64,000 nucleotides of DNA, taken from Tubulanus polymorphus (Eukaryota; Nemertea; Palaeonemertea; Tubulaniformes; Tubulanidae). The position numbers and the translations under genes were made by a program. The stretch's first letter is position 1; each line of letters starts with the position of its first letter. The notes below the pieces were generated by a model, which was not told the origin of the DNA, did not search any database, and was given only the letters and a program-made list of their open reading frames with translations. The stretch covers positions 14,343,307 to 14,407,306 of the forward strand of contig NC_134031.1 of the NCBI RefSeq assembly GCF_964204645.1. The letters are read 5' to 3'. Positions 34,186 through 45,407 of this stretch are shown here, one piece after another.

Positions 34186-34770
34186 GTCTGATTCATTATT
34201 TGTCGGCACATTAGCCACCGTACCCGTATAGATCATGCCTAATGTGACCGACCGACCGCCATAGCAGCCATTTTGATTTATTGAATATCGCGCCGCTGAT
34301 AAAGAGTGAAAAATGAGAGTTTTAGATGAGGAATTACGAGAGCGACCGCGAGACGTTCATTTATCTTTTGGCAAATCGATCTCCGAATGAAGGCGGTGGT
34401 ATATTCTAAAGATCGGGGGCGCGCCTAATGATGCGAGCAAGCGATCTTACTACTGCGCGCTGATTGCACCAGTCCGTCCGTCCGCACACGAGCATAGTCT
34501 GCGTGTACCCACATCGTCCGTGTGCCTGCCACAGCCGCACACGAGTTTTATACTAATCGACTGACAACTAAACCATTATCTTTCTCCAGTTTTTCTCTCG
34601 CTAAACTTTATAAACAATTCCAATCAAAATACCAGCTGAATTCCATTAAGTTTCAGCGCGTCAGGAGACACGTGTTCATTTAGCATTGACATCGCACACC
34701 GCGGGTTCTAACAGTTTATTGCTTGCATCATTTCACACTGTAATTGCAAAAAACAGGGGCTTCTACATTT
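34186..34770. other. No gene recognised
   Basis: CpG-rich stretches (for example GGGGGCGCGCCTAATGATGC, CCGTCCGTCCGCACACG), a CACGTG E-box near 34672 and several homeodomain cores. It could include regulatory DNA; no ORF of note. Confidence 0.4.
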
Positions 34771-34773
34771 CCA

Positions 34774-34900
34774 CACTTCAGAACCCAGTTCCACAGTTCT
34801 GGACTCAGTGTCACAGTTTAAAGCCCGGTTCTACAGTTTAGGATCCAGTTCCACGGTGCCGCACCAAGTTCCGTAGTTCTGGACTCAGTTCTACACCATC
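34774..34900. repeat. Minisatellite of CCCAGTTCCACAGTTCTGG units
   Basis: Five to six degenerate 25-bp units (AACCCAGTTCCACAGTTCTG, GATCCAGTTCCACGGTGCC). Same core and orientation as 5040-5320. Confidence 0.85.
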
Positions 34901-35089
34901 CGCAATTCCGAAATCAGTTTTAGGGGTCAATAGGTGAAAAGATAAATATCTAACAGTTATTGGCACCAAAGCATTTCGAATAATTTTGATAAAAAGCATC
35001 ACGTAGGCCTATAGAAGGTTGTAAACAGAACTTAACAGATGAAGTTAATCAAATATGTAAGTTGCAATTGTAGCTAGTAGTCGCGAGAC

Positions 35090-35222
35090 ATAATCCAGAG
35101 GCATGCAGTCACTGATCTTAAGATGTTTTTTACCTAGTAGGCATAACAGAGCAAGTATCCAGAGGCCTATCGGCATGCAGTCACTGACCTTTAGATGTTT
35201 TTGTTATCAGACCGGCGTAAAC
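35090..35222. repeat. 72-bp tandem duplication
   Basis: GCATGCAGTCACTGA occurs at 35101 and 35173, each followed by CTTTAGATGTTTTT-like sequence and preceded by ATCCAGAGGC. Confidence 0.8.
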
Positions 35223-35511
35223 AAGTAAGCTTTTAAGTCAGGAATCTGTACACAGTATCTCAGTCTTTCATCCGTCTGAGAGGCGTCACACAATGACATT
35301 TATACGTCACCAATGAACGGAAATACTGTGCGGATAACCATGAAATAACCATATCTACACCTCAATGTCTAATGTACGGAAATTAAACGCTGATTACAAT
35401 GTGTCAGGAAAACCAGCGGAACCCGGTTTTCATTTAGCCGAATGAGTTTAATAGATCATTATTATTCATTGCTGTAACTGGTTGAGATATTCCTCACTTG
35501 GCATGTGACCT

Positions 35512-35600
35512 GGGCCAAGTTTTATAGATTGGTATTACATTTAACCCGGGGGCTAACTCAACTCATTTTCCCCCGGGTTTACCAATCTATAAAACCGGCC
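35512..35600. mobile_element. 89-bp fold-back element
   Basis: GGGCCAAGTTTTATAGATTG (35512-35531) is inverted as CAATCTATAAAACCGGCC (35583-35600). The inner arms AACCCGGGGG and CCCCCGGGTT also pair. A half copy lies at 49975-50035. Small and non-coding; MITE-like. Confidence 0.8.
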
Positions 35601-35708
35601 TCTGGTGTTATGGAGTGGCATTCTTTCTTCATATATAATTTCCATGAATGACGAGTTTAGAAATAAAGAAATGGGTTACGGCCAGTGAACCTTGCAACTA
35701 GGCCTAAT

Positions 35709-36188
35709 GTCTATTTCAACTTGACTTGAGCGCACATCGGGTGGCCTAGCTCAGTCAGTTTTGGTGGTACATATACCTGATGAAAGTCTTATTAGGACCA
35801 GATAGCACTGGCATGTGACCAAAACATTGATTTTTATACCATTCTTCACTTTATTGAAGGATGTCAAAGAATGTCTGCATTGAAAGTGGTTCATGAGAGA
35901 AAAGAGTCTCCATGGTTTGAAAGTTTAACGATATGTTTCCATGCCTACCAACTGACGTTTGGTATATAGGCATGGAAACATATTGTTCAACTTTCAAATC
36001 ACGGAGTCTCTTTTCTCTTTTCACATTTTTGGATATCCTCCAATAAAGTGAAGAATGGATTAAAAATCAATGTTTAAGGTCAACTGTCATTGCTTTCTGG
36101 TCCTAATAAGACTTCTATCAGGTATGTACCACCAAAACTGACTGAGCTAGGCCACCCGGTATGCCCTAAAGTCAGGTTGAAAAAGACA
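35709..36188. mobile_element. 480-bp long hairpin (inverted repeat, arms of about 230 bp)
   Basis: The left arm from GTCTATTTCAACTTGACTTG pairs with the right arm ending CAGGTTGAAAAAGAC. The complementarity runs to the centre, where ATGTTTCCATGCCTA at 35933 pairs with ATAGGCATGGAAACAT at 35966 across a loop of a few bases. By eye the arms match at about 80-85%, with one 30-base insertion in the left arm near 35875-35905. Both outer arms contain GGCCTAGCTCAGTCAGTTTT, which resembles a tRNA A box. Readings: a fold-back transposon, two tail-to-tail inverted SINE-like copies, or a hairpin-RNA locus. No coding frame. Confidence 0.85.
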
Positions 36189-36294
36189 TCATTTATACTT
36201 AGTTCCACAGATGTCGGATGAGAAGTGACTTTTTATTGTTCTGGCAACACGTGAAACTCAGGTTAAGAGATGGGCTCAAGTATAGTATAGGTTA

Positions 36295-36420
36295 GTTTTA
36301 CGACATCGCCGACATTGCTGACATTGGGAAAGAGATGTCAAAAGTAGGTTAGTTTTACTTGCCGACATCGCCGATATTGCCGACATTGGGAAAGAGATTT
36401 TTAAAGTAGGTTAATTGGCT
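36295..36420. repeat. 62-bp duplication with GACATCGCCGACATTG
   Basis: GACATCGCCGACATTGCTGA and GACATCGCCGATATTGCCGA, each followed by CATTGGGAAAGAGAT and AAAGTAGGTTA, about 62 bp apart. Related copies lie at 37190-37310 and, inverted, at 37599-37640. Confidence 0.85.
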
Positions 36421-36504
36421 CAAGTATAAAATATGGAAAAGTAGTCCAATGGCCTTTTTACCTGACGTATCAATACGCGCAATGCTGACCGATCTGCCAA
36501 TCTT

Positions 36505-36805
36505 AACATTCCCGACATACCGGCACTCCCGACATACCGGCACTCCCGACATAGGCCTACCGACAATTCGACATAACGGCACTCCCGACATACAGGCACT
36601 CCCGACATTCCGGCATACCGGCTTTCCCGACATACCGACATACCGACGATCCGACATACCGGCACTCCCGACATACCGACAATTCGACATGCCGGCACTC
36701 CCGACATACCCGCAATCTGACACACCGACACTCCCGACATACCGACACTCCGACATACCCGACATACCGGTAATCCGACAAACCGGCACTCCGGCAATAA
36801 TGCTG
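36505..36805. repeat. CCCGACATACCGGCACT minisatellite
   Basis: About 18-20 units of 8-16 bp built on CCCGACATACCGGCACTC. A shorter block of the exact complement (GTCGGTATGTCGGGAGTGTC) lies at 37018-37092, so the two blocks could fold together. The long open frames here are repeat artefacts. Confidence 0.92.
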
Positions 36806-36874
36806 CAAACCTACATACAGACATTCCAGTCATTATTTGACCAGGCCAGTTGTTTCGAGAATATATAGTTATAA

Positions 36875-37018
36875 CGTGTTCGGTTCCCAATAATCCCCTA
36901 AAGAGAGATGCTGGAATCATGGGGCGTTCGGTTCCTAATAATCCTCTGTAGAGAAATACCGGGATCGTGGGCGTTTGGTTCCTAATATTCCCCTGTACAG
37001 AGGTGCTGGAATCGTGGT
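36875..37018. repeat. 47-bp tandem repeat, three copies
   Basis: GTTCGGTTCCCAATAATCCC, GTTCGGTTCCTAATAATCCT and GTTTGGTTCCTAATATTCCC, each followed by GCTGGAATCATGG-type sequence; period 47-48 bp. Confidence 0.88.
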
Positions 37019-37092
37019 ATGTCAAATTGTCGGGTATGTCGGATTGCCGGTATGTCGGTATGTCGGGAGTGTCGGAATGTCGGGATTGCCGA
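37018..37092. repeat. Inverted block of the CCGACATACC minisatellite
   Basis: TGTCGGGTATGTCGGATTGC and TATGTCGGGAGTGTCGGAAT are the reverse complement of 36505-36805. Confidence 0.85.
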
Positions 37093-37186
37093 TGTTATTA
37101 TTCAAATACAGAATCATGAACCGAATCACTCATTCATTTTATCTTAAGCTTCCGCAATGAGGGACTATATTACCATATTTTATACT

Positions 37187-37313
37187 TGATCCGGTTAGTT
37201 TTACTTGCCGACCTCGCTGACATTGCCGACATTGGAAATGAGATTTTTAATGTAAGTTGGTTTTAGGCCTACTTGCTAACATTGCCGACATCGCCGACAT
37301 TGGGATCGACGGA
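37187..37313. repeat. GACATTGCCGACAT units and left arm of a 33-bp inverted repeat
   Basis: Two diverged copies of the unit at 36295-36420. The last 33 bases (37281-37313) have a perfect reverse complement at 37599-37631, enclosing the 46-bp minisatellite. Confidence 0.88.
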
Positions 37314-37598
37314 CTGGGTGTGTGCGTGGATTTCCCTTATATAAAGTGGCTGGATCGAGGGCTGTGTGTGTGCGTGGTAAAGTGGCTTGGATCGAGGGGC
37401 TGGGTGTGTGCGTGGATTACCCTTATAGGCCTATAACGTGGCTGGGATCGAGGGGCTGGGTGTGTGCGTGGATTACCCTTATATAAAGTGGCTGGGATCG
37501 AGGGCCCTGTGTGCGTGCGTAGATTACCCTTATATAAAGTGGCTGGGATCGAGAGGCTGAATGTTTGCGTGATATACCCTTATATAAAGTGGCTGGGA
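37314..37598. repeat. GTGGCTGGGATCGAGG minisatellite (about 46 bp)
   Basis: Six or so units with GTGTGTGCGTGGATTACCCT then TATATAAAGTGGCTGGGATC. Same unit as 11600-11775. Bounded on both sides by the perfect 33-bp inverted repeat. Confidence 0.92.
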
Positions 37599-37650
37599 TC
37601 CGTCGATCCCAATGTCGGCGATGTCGGCAATAAAAACTTGCCTACATCCA
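37599..37650. repeat. Right arm of the 33-bp inverted repeat
   Basis: TCCGTCGATCCCAATGTCGG (37599-37618), continuing to 37631, is the exact complement of 37281-37313. Confidence 0.93.
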
Positions 37651-39288
37651 ATTGACGGCACTTCTTGCTGTATGATATCTTAACATTGCGTCTGAGAAGC
37701 CAAATCACAACTTTCGTTTCTATATAATCATACACCGAAGGAACTACAATCCCATGTACTATACTTGATCCAACTTGAGTTGGGAGGGGGGCTAGGAATC
37801 CAACTCTGGCAATCAATTGTAAGCGAATAGTGTTCTGTCAAGCATTTGCTAGAGAACTTGAGGGGGTGGGAAACTACATGTAATCAATAATTGTATGGGA
37901 AAGCTACTGCGGCGAGTGGTTGCGAAGGAAAGCTACTGTGGCGAGCGGTTTGTGTAGCGACTGGATGGATATAGAATGAAAAGCGACTCGTGGAATTACG
38001 TGAACTAATTAAGCGTTTCTCATATCCATCAATAGCGACGTTTATGAGTAGTAACAATACGTAGAGAAATGAACTGACGCAGAACGCGACGATTCTACGA
38101 GTACCGTTCACTGTCGGGGACAATAGTTGAAAAATGATACCGTAACGAATCGACGACACATCGTATCGGCAATTCTATACCGGGCTACGATATCACTATT
38201 CATTTCCACCGTGTTAGTTGTCAACAATTCGGTCGGTTTCAATCAGTCACCAGGCAGCGACGATCATTCCGTTCGGCTTTTTCCGGTTGTTTCCGGATAG
38301 TCTGCGCCTTGTAGGCCTATAGGGGATAACCGTTTTCTTTATTTTTCACACCGAATTTGAAAATAATGTCAAACGATTGGTTAATGAGTGCAAGTGCGCG
38401 TGACGCCGCCGTCGTTGATTATTGGTCAAAAGCCTTCAACGATTTGCATAAAGTCCTGAAAATTTGAAATCGTCTCTTTTTTCTACCGCATCGAATTGAG
38501 TCCATAAGATAAAACTTATCACCAAGTCAATGGTAATATAACGACAATGGAAAATGGGGAACGAGAAACCTCTGGGATGCAACGCAAATCATCTATCCTG
38601 TATAACTACCAAATATGGTGTTGTTCATATTTAATGGATATTTATTAGTGTTGATAAAATGGATTTATTTTTGAGACAATTCGTTGCATGTAACTGGAAA
38701 TCATATAAAGGTCGTTTTCATGCGAAAATCAAATAGAAAAGAGATTACTTTTAAACTTGTACTAATATTACTATCCACTGATGGCAAATAATCCATCACC
38801 TGGGAGATGAGTATTTGAATACTGAGTTAAGTGACGCACTACGCTCGCTCTACAGGGAATTGTAACATTAAACAGAAACCGAAATTCTGCTAAAAGCTTT
38901 ACCAGATTTTTTCCCGACCATCGGAAAATGCTATTTCGCATTTCTTCTTCCATAGGGAGTGTTTTATCATAGCCCAGTAAATCCGCTCAGTTTTTGCGGA
39001 GTTGTGTTCGGACGCGGGGTTTCGCTGTTTATTTTGACTGGCGTTTTAACTTCCTAATGCGTTCCGAATTTCAGCAACGCAATTAATGACACGTTTGGGA
39101 TCGTTTTTCACACAACCCCCGAGAGCGAATCTCGGCTTGGTTACTGCTGCCGCTACTGCAGCTGCGGCTGTGGAACACAAATGTTCTGCTACGAAAACTC
39201 TAAGCTCTGTTTGTTCAGTCTTTATGACTCATGGTACTGTAATAAACTAAAAAATTGGAAATCCTGTTGGGGGATACTGTAAGACCGC
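37651..39288. other. No gene recognised
   Basis: Anonymous sequence. A 27-bp duplication, GAAAGCTACTGCGGCGAG, lies near 37898 and 37928. Minus frames at 37580-37816, 37884-38159 and 38771-38953 have no recognisable domain. Confidence 0.6.
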
Positions 39289-39410
39289 TGGGCCAAGTAC
39301 TACCATCACTTAATCCTATAAGTGTTCTTAAATCTTAAGATGTGGTCTTAAATTATTAGATTGGCTATATAGAACTAAGATGGTCTTAGACGGGTTGTGC
39401 AATGACCCCT
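39289..39410. mobile_element. TTAAGACC-family fold-back copy, decayed
   Basis: GGGCCAAGTACTACCATCAC at the left; AAATCTTAAGATGTGGTCTT inside; TTAGACGGGTTGTGCAATGA at the right. About 122 bp. Confidence 0.65.
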
Positions 39411-39660
39411 AAATCTCTCTGTGAAATAAGCTCTTGTTCTTCAAAGGTTTCGTCGCTGATTCGCGAACCAAAAATCTCATCCAATTTCTCTTCCAATTTT
39501 GACACTTTGGACAAATATATAGGCCTACTCCATTTGTAACCAGTTTTGTTTGCCAGAGTAAAATCTAACCCGTGATAGAACTGGATCCAATGTCAAGTCA
39601 GGTTTTGTAGCAATAAATTACCATCTCCCAGTTGCCAAAATGCTTAATTTTTGAATTAAT
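39411..39660. other. No feature recognised
   Basis: Anonymous; GTGATAGAACTGGATCCAATGTCAAGT near 39572 resembles one unit of the 39-bp minisatellite of 216-960. Confidence 0.5.
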
Positions 39661-39664
39661 CCGC

Positions 39665-39905
39665 CTATATTGGACTGATTCTAATGATCGACTGATTTTA
39701 CTCGTCGACAATGTCTACAATCCTAAATGTCGACCGATTTTACTTGTAGACAATTTCTACAACCCTGATTGTCGACCGATTGAACTCGTCGACAACATGT
39801 CTACAACCCTGATGGTCGACTGATTGTACTCGTCGACAACATGTCTACAATTTACCTCTTACAATCTCAGGATTGTCTGACCAATTTTACCTGTCGACAA
39901 CTCCG
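39665..39905. repeat. 46-bp tandem repeat (GTCGACCGATTTTACTCGTC)
   Basis: Four to five units: GATCGACTGATTTTACTCGTC, GTCGACCGATTTTACTTGTA, GTCGACCGATTGAACTCGTC, GTCGACTGATTGTACTCGTC, each followed by GACAACATGTCTACAACCCT-type sequence. Confidence 0.88.
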
Positions 39906-40635
39906 ACGATTTTAAATTGCCGAACGACTTACTTCATTAAAGAAAACCCACCAAGCTGGACCTTGACCTATATCGGAGTTGAACCGTTTATCTCTAAAAG
40001 CGATTTCTTTGTTAAAACTACGTTTTGAAATTAGGCCTAAAATAATTCAACTTTAAAGTCAAATTAAACCATTAATTATGGAATTAGGTTCTGGGTCATG
40101 GGACGTCCGGAATTTTTTTTTTTTTTTACTTATTGCTGTAAACAAAAACCCCCTCCATTCATTACGTGATTGAGAGTAAAGAATGTGATTTATTTCTAGC
40201 TATAACATCCCCCTCCCACACACACGCACACACACGCGATCTGTAAACACCTAATAACTTTACGTTAGGATCTCAAGTTGTAATTTTGCTGTCTACGATT
40301 ATTTTCTACCCATTCGGTTAAAAGGCGAAAACTTATAAACAAGTTTTACGATAACCAGAAGGATCTCAAGAACAACTGCAGTTTACAACCACTTGTGTGT
40401 GAAACGTGGAATAACAGAGATTTTTTGCACTAAACCCATCACATGCGATATCAGCGCGCAACGATTTACAAATACCGAAAACTAATAGTAGAATTGTTGG
40501 AATTGTTTAGCTTGATCAGTATTTTAGGTGATTTGATTTAAAAACAGCTCCCATATTTCAATTCCGTTGTTTAAACAAATACGTATAAAATCCCACACAA
40601 AGATTAAGAGGAAGCCGGCATAATTCCTTTAACTA
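39906..40635. other. No gene recognised; poly-T and CA runs
   Basis: A T12 run near 40117 and a CACACACGCACACACACGCG run at about 40217. Otherwise anonymous. Confidence 0.6.
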
Positions 40636-40639
40636 GAAA

Positions 40640-41345
40640 TTTTGTTGAAACACACTGAGTTGGATATTGATAATACAAAGAAAAGAAAGTGTCTGAAATG
40701 TTTGCTTGAGTTAGTTAGTTTATTTGACGTTTCGACTATATATCTTAATATTCATCTTCAGAAATACTGCCTGACTATATCAGCGGATAATGTCGAAACG
40801 TCAAATAAATCATTAGTTCAAGGAAACATTTCAGATTGTTTTCATTATCAGTGTGCAGGGATTTTATGTATAATCTTTACAACACAGACCCAGATTGTTT
40901 TGAGGACCACCTCAGTATTCCGTTAGATGACTATTAGAATAAAGTCAAAACGTTGAATAAACTACTAGCTCAATCGAAACTATCAGTTTTTTTCTTAAGT
41001 CGGATTTCATGCCATCATTACAAAACGGACTGTCTAATAATGAGGACAACATCAGTATTCCACCTGAAGATGACTTTTAAGATAAAGTCAAAAGGTTGGA
41101 TAAACTCAATCGAAACATTTCACACTCATTTTTTCCTGATGTGCGGGGATTTTATATTATCTTTACAATACAGACCGAGAGTGTTTTGAGGAACCAGTCT
41201 TCCTGAAGATAATTATAAGTCGAAACGTTGAATAAACTATACCTAGCTCAATCGAAACATTTCACACTGATCTCCTTTTATTCGTAATGTGCAGGGATTT
41301 TGTATAACCTCTACGAACACGGACTCGGGGTGTTTCACGTGCATT
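40640..41345. repeat. About 150-bp tandem array containing hairpin element
   Basis: Four diverged copies of TGTGCAGGGATTTTATGTATA then ATCTTTACAACACAGACC lie near 40850, 41000, 41137 and 41288. Each is followed by CAGTATTCCxxxTGAAGATG and AAAGTCGAAACGTTGAATAA-type words. The first unit holds a perfect 16-bp hairpin: TTATTTGACGTTTCGA at 40720-40735 and its complement at 40793-40808. Looks like tandem multiplication of a MITE-like hairpin. Confidence 0.75.
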
Positions 41346-42305
41346 CTGTTCCACCGAGTCAAATTGAAATCGACCGTTTTAGATTTCAATTCCCGGTTTA
41401 TCGTCACTAAATCCACCGATAATTTGAAATCCAAGCAGGTATTTCAGTAACACTGAGTGAAACAGGTACAGGTTGCCTGCCATTCTGTACGCGGACCGAT
41501 GTTAACTGAAATGTTAACGCGATAAGTCAAATTCGAATTTGACTTTAATGGGGTTTTTTTCCGAATTAAATTGCTTTAGAATTTCTTCCCTCTCAAAGCG
41601 ATGCATTAAGTTCGAGTGATGTTGACGTTTTTTTGCGTGCGAGTTAGAAATTGCGCCGGTAAATTTGAATCTATATATCTAAACAAGAACGCGTCGCTTG
41701 GGTGCAATTTGTTACATTACATAGAGATGGCTCCAATCTTCCGAGGGTAATATATTTCCCACTCGCGCCGTGTAGAAGAAACGAACACGGATTTAATGTT
41801 TAAAATGGCCACTAATTTCATCCTTAACGCGCACATAAAGTCATATAAAAGCCAACAGACCATAAATAACCGGGGGTCAATTGCACGTTTCAGCGAGAGC
41901 TTTATCAATTTAGATCCGAAGAAGTAAATTCTACTTTATTCCGCCATCAATTTAATTTTATTGGCTCGAATTGGAACGAATCGTTTTTATATTCGCTTCA
42001 CCACTTGACGGGTTTTCAGAATTTCTGAATTTATTTTGATATTTGGATTTAATGCAGTTTTCTAAGTATCATAAATCTACCTACGGTTTAAAGTTTCCTA
42101 TACGAGAAAAAAAAACTAGACGCATTCTAGCCAAATGTTCTCGCGTAGAGAACTGAGCCCACAGACCGATCATCATTCATACGACGTGACCTTTTGTTGT
42201 ACCTGCCACAAACTGGTGTGTACCAGAACAAGCCAAATTCGACCTATTTGGTCATTCTATAGATTGCGCAGGAGTGGTCGGTGGAAGGTTTGAAGGTTTT
42301 GATAT
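41346..42305. other. No gene recognised
   Basis: Anonymous; minus-strand frame at 41717-41908 unassigned. Confidence 0.6.
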
Positions 42306-42310
42306 TGACT

Positions 42311-42400
42311 GCAGTGGAACGTCGTTAAAACGAACTCGGATACAAACGATTCATCGGTTATAACAATAGCATTTCGTCCAAAGTATGAAAATCTCTGGGC
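42311..42400. mobile_element. 5' fragment of the CAGTGG(C/A)ACCTCGTT element
   Basis: CAGTGGAACGTCGTTAAAAC, CGATTCATCGGTTATAACAA and CATTTCGTC follow the order seen at 57144-57314 and 52793-52965. The right half is missing. Confidence 0.6.
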
Positions 42401-42990
42401 ACCTGGTCTTATATCGACAGAACTAAGTTGGTCTTGAGACTGATCACAAAAAGAAGCCATCTCCGGGCAACTCGGCCAATTAAGTTAAAGACAAGTGAAC
42501 TCACTAACTCAAATCTTAATTCGAAATTAAGGAATTGGATCCGGTAAATATAACTCATTCGTCATCTAGATTTAAAACATACTTTCGACTCTAAACGATA
42601 AATCTTTCTGTGTACGGTTTATTCCTGAAGTTATTCGAAGAATCGCTGAAATATGTTCATCATTTGCGGTCGGTATTCGAATCAAAGCGTGCCGTAAACC
42701 GGAGAATTTAAGAACGTTTAAGCGTGAATACAAACTCGCCGGGGTAATAGGTATTTAAACTGCTGGCATTTAACCACCATGGATGAGGAAGAGAGAGAGA
42801 GAGAAAATAATTTAAGTAAAGTCGACTGATTATATGGCTAGAGTTAAACAAATGCAACTGCTCATTTAGATTATCATATTCCACTAATTAAGTGTTTGGT
42901 CATGTATTGTGTAACTTTGTACCAACAACAGTTGTTTTTACTAATGGTTATATACTGTTAACTGTAACGATGAATTCAACTCCGCACCGA
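42401..42990. other. No gene recognised
   Basis: Anonymous, with a short (GA)n run near 42790. Confidence 0.6.
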
Positions 42991-43205
42991 GAGAGAAGAG
43001 AGAGGAAGAGAGGGGAGAGAGAGCAAGGGAGAGGGGAAGAGAGAGGGGAGAGGGGGCAGGGGAGAGGTAGAGAGCGAGAGAGAGGGGGAGATAGAAGTCA
43101 TAGGGGGCAGGGAGAGAGAGGGGGTGGAGGAGGGAGGGAGAGAGAGGGGAGAGACACGGTAGAAGGAGGGAGCGAGAGAGAGGGAAAGAGAGAAGAGAAA
43201 GACCC
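42990..43205. repeat. Purine-rich (GAGAGG) tract
   Basis: About 215 bp of nearly pure G/A (GAGAGAGGGGAGAGGGGGCA). R/E/G-rich and S/L/P-rich frames on the two strands are artefacts. Confidence 0.9.
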
Positions 43206-43794
43206 TCTGCACAGTGTGTTTCTGGTTTTTGTAAAATATCCGCAGTGAAAAATATTCGTCAGTAAACATAGCCCCCAGGCAGCTTTCAACTGGTAATGGT
43301 ACCTAATACGATTCAAACCAGAATTGTTATTTCAAATTCGACGGTTATGTTTAGATGGTGAAATTTTTGTTGGGTATCTCTTTTCATCCAGAAAGGTTTG
43401 TTTAGTACCTTATGACTAGATCAAACGAGTTGGAAAAGGCTGTTCTAGAATCAAAGTAAATACGTATACATTCTAAATATCAATTAGATTGGGTTCTAAA
43501 TAAAAGCCATCAAAAACAATTGAAAAACAACACGTTTTGGAACGGGAGAGTTCTCGGTTGACATTTTGCAATGAAATAATATAATTTCCAGAGTCAAATA
43601 AATCGAGAACGGTGGATATGTTTGGGGGAAGAGAGGGTGGTACAGAATGACTTAACATTTTATGATTGTATTGATGTATACTGATATCGGTGGGTCCCTG
43701 GGCCTTGCTTTTGATACTAAATATTGCGATGTACAAACAATTCTCATTAAAAACAAATATAATGCTGTCTTTGGTTTGAAGTGAAACGAAACCT
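43206..43794. other. No gene recognised
   Basis: Anonymous; minus frame at 43473-43736 unassigned. Confidence 0.6.
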
Positions 43795-43836
43795 TCAGTA
43801 CCAGCAGTAGCATCAACATCAGCAGTAGCACCACAG

Positions 43837-43902
<66 letters not shown>

Positions 43903-44037
43903 GCACCAGCACCAGCAGGACATGCAGCAGCAGCACCAACATCACCAGTACCAGCAGCACATGCAGCATCACCACCAACACCGGCATCAGCAGCAGCAGC
44001 ACCACCACCACCGCCACGAATACCACCACCAGTGTAT
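43795..44037. repeat. CAG/CAC/CAA trinucleotide array
   Basis: A pure (CAG)n core of about 16 units at 43836-43885 is flanked by imperfect CAN triplets (CAGCACCAGCACCAGCAGGA, CAGCATCACCACCAACACC). In one plus-strand frame, 43829-44044 stays open for 71 codons and reads as a Q/H-rich segment ending at TGA, with two TAG codons just upstream where CAG has become TAG. It could be a decayed low-complexity exon or simply a cryptic CAN microsatellite; no ATG starts it. Confidence 0.85.
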
Positions 44038-44040
44038 TCG

Positions 44041-44400
44041 ATGAATATGTTATGATTGTTTACTGTGCCGTTAAAAACATTATATCAAGTTTTACAACTG
44101 CGACGAGATGTTTAAAACTTATTTATGACTTCATCTAATATCACATATCAGACGTGCGGGTAACACTATAACAGGTTGGCGAAGGCCTCCAACGAAAAGC
44201 AGCGCATTTATTAAGTCAACTACTTCAACGTGTGTTAGACGGGTTTTAAAATATCATATTTCTGCTCGCTAGGTAAACAGCGACATCTTGAGTTTATTAC
44301 AGTAAAGTAACTTAATCAGACACGAGAGAGACGGATGGGGGCGCGAACGACCATGAGAGAACGAAAGGGGGAGTGGGAAAAAAAGAAAGTGTAAAAAAGG
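44041..44400. other. No feature recognised
   Basis: Anonymous, followed by a purine-rich lead-in to the GGT array. Confidence 0.6.
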
Positions 44401-44474
44401 AGAGAGATGATCAAGAAGGGAAGAGATTTCGGTGAGAGAGAAAAGATACTAGGTGAGAGAGAGGGAGAGGGGAG

Positions 44475-44694
44475 TGGTGGTGGTGGTGGTGGTGGTGGTG
44501 GTGGTGGTGGTGGTGGTGGTGGTGGTGGTGGTGGTGGTGGTGGTGGTGGTGGTGGTGGTGGTGGTGGTGGTGGTGGTGGTGGTGGTGGTGGTGGTGGTGG
44601 TGGTGGTGGTGGTGGTGGTGGTGGTGGTGGTGGTGGTGGTGGTGGTGGTGGTGGTGGTGGTGGTGGTGGTGGTGGTGGTGGTGGTGGTGGTGGT
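44475..44694. repeat. Perfect (TGG)n microsatellite, about 73 units
   Basis: 220 bp of uninterrupted TGG/GGT. The strand asymmetry (no C) and GG runs favour two-tier G-quadruplexes. Poly-G, poly-V, poly-H and poly-T frames across it are artefacts. Confidence 0.98.
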
Positions 44695-44699
44695 ATTTG

Positions 44700-45407
<708 letters not shown>

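Noticed and set aside
36355-37025. Long overlapping frames on the minus strand (CRYVGSAGMS-type repeats)
   Set aside because: They follow the CCCGACATACCGG minisatellite in several frames.
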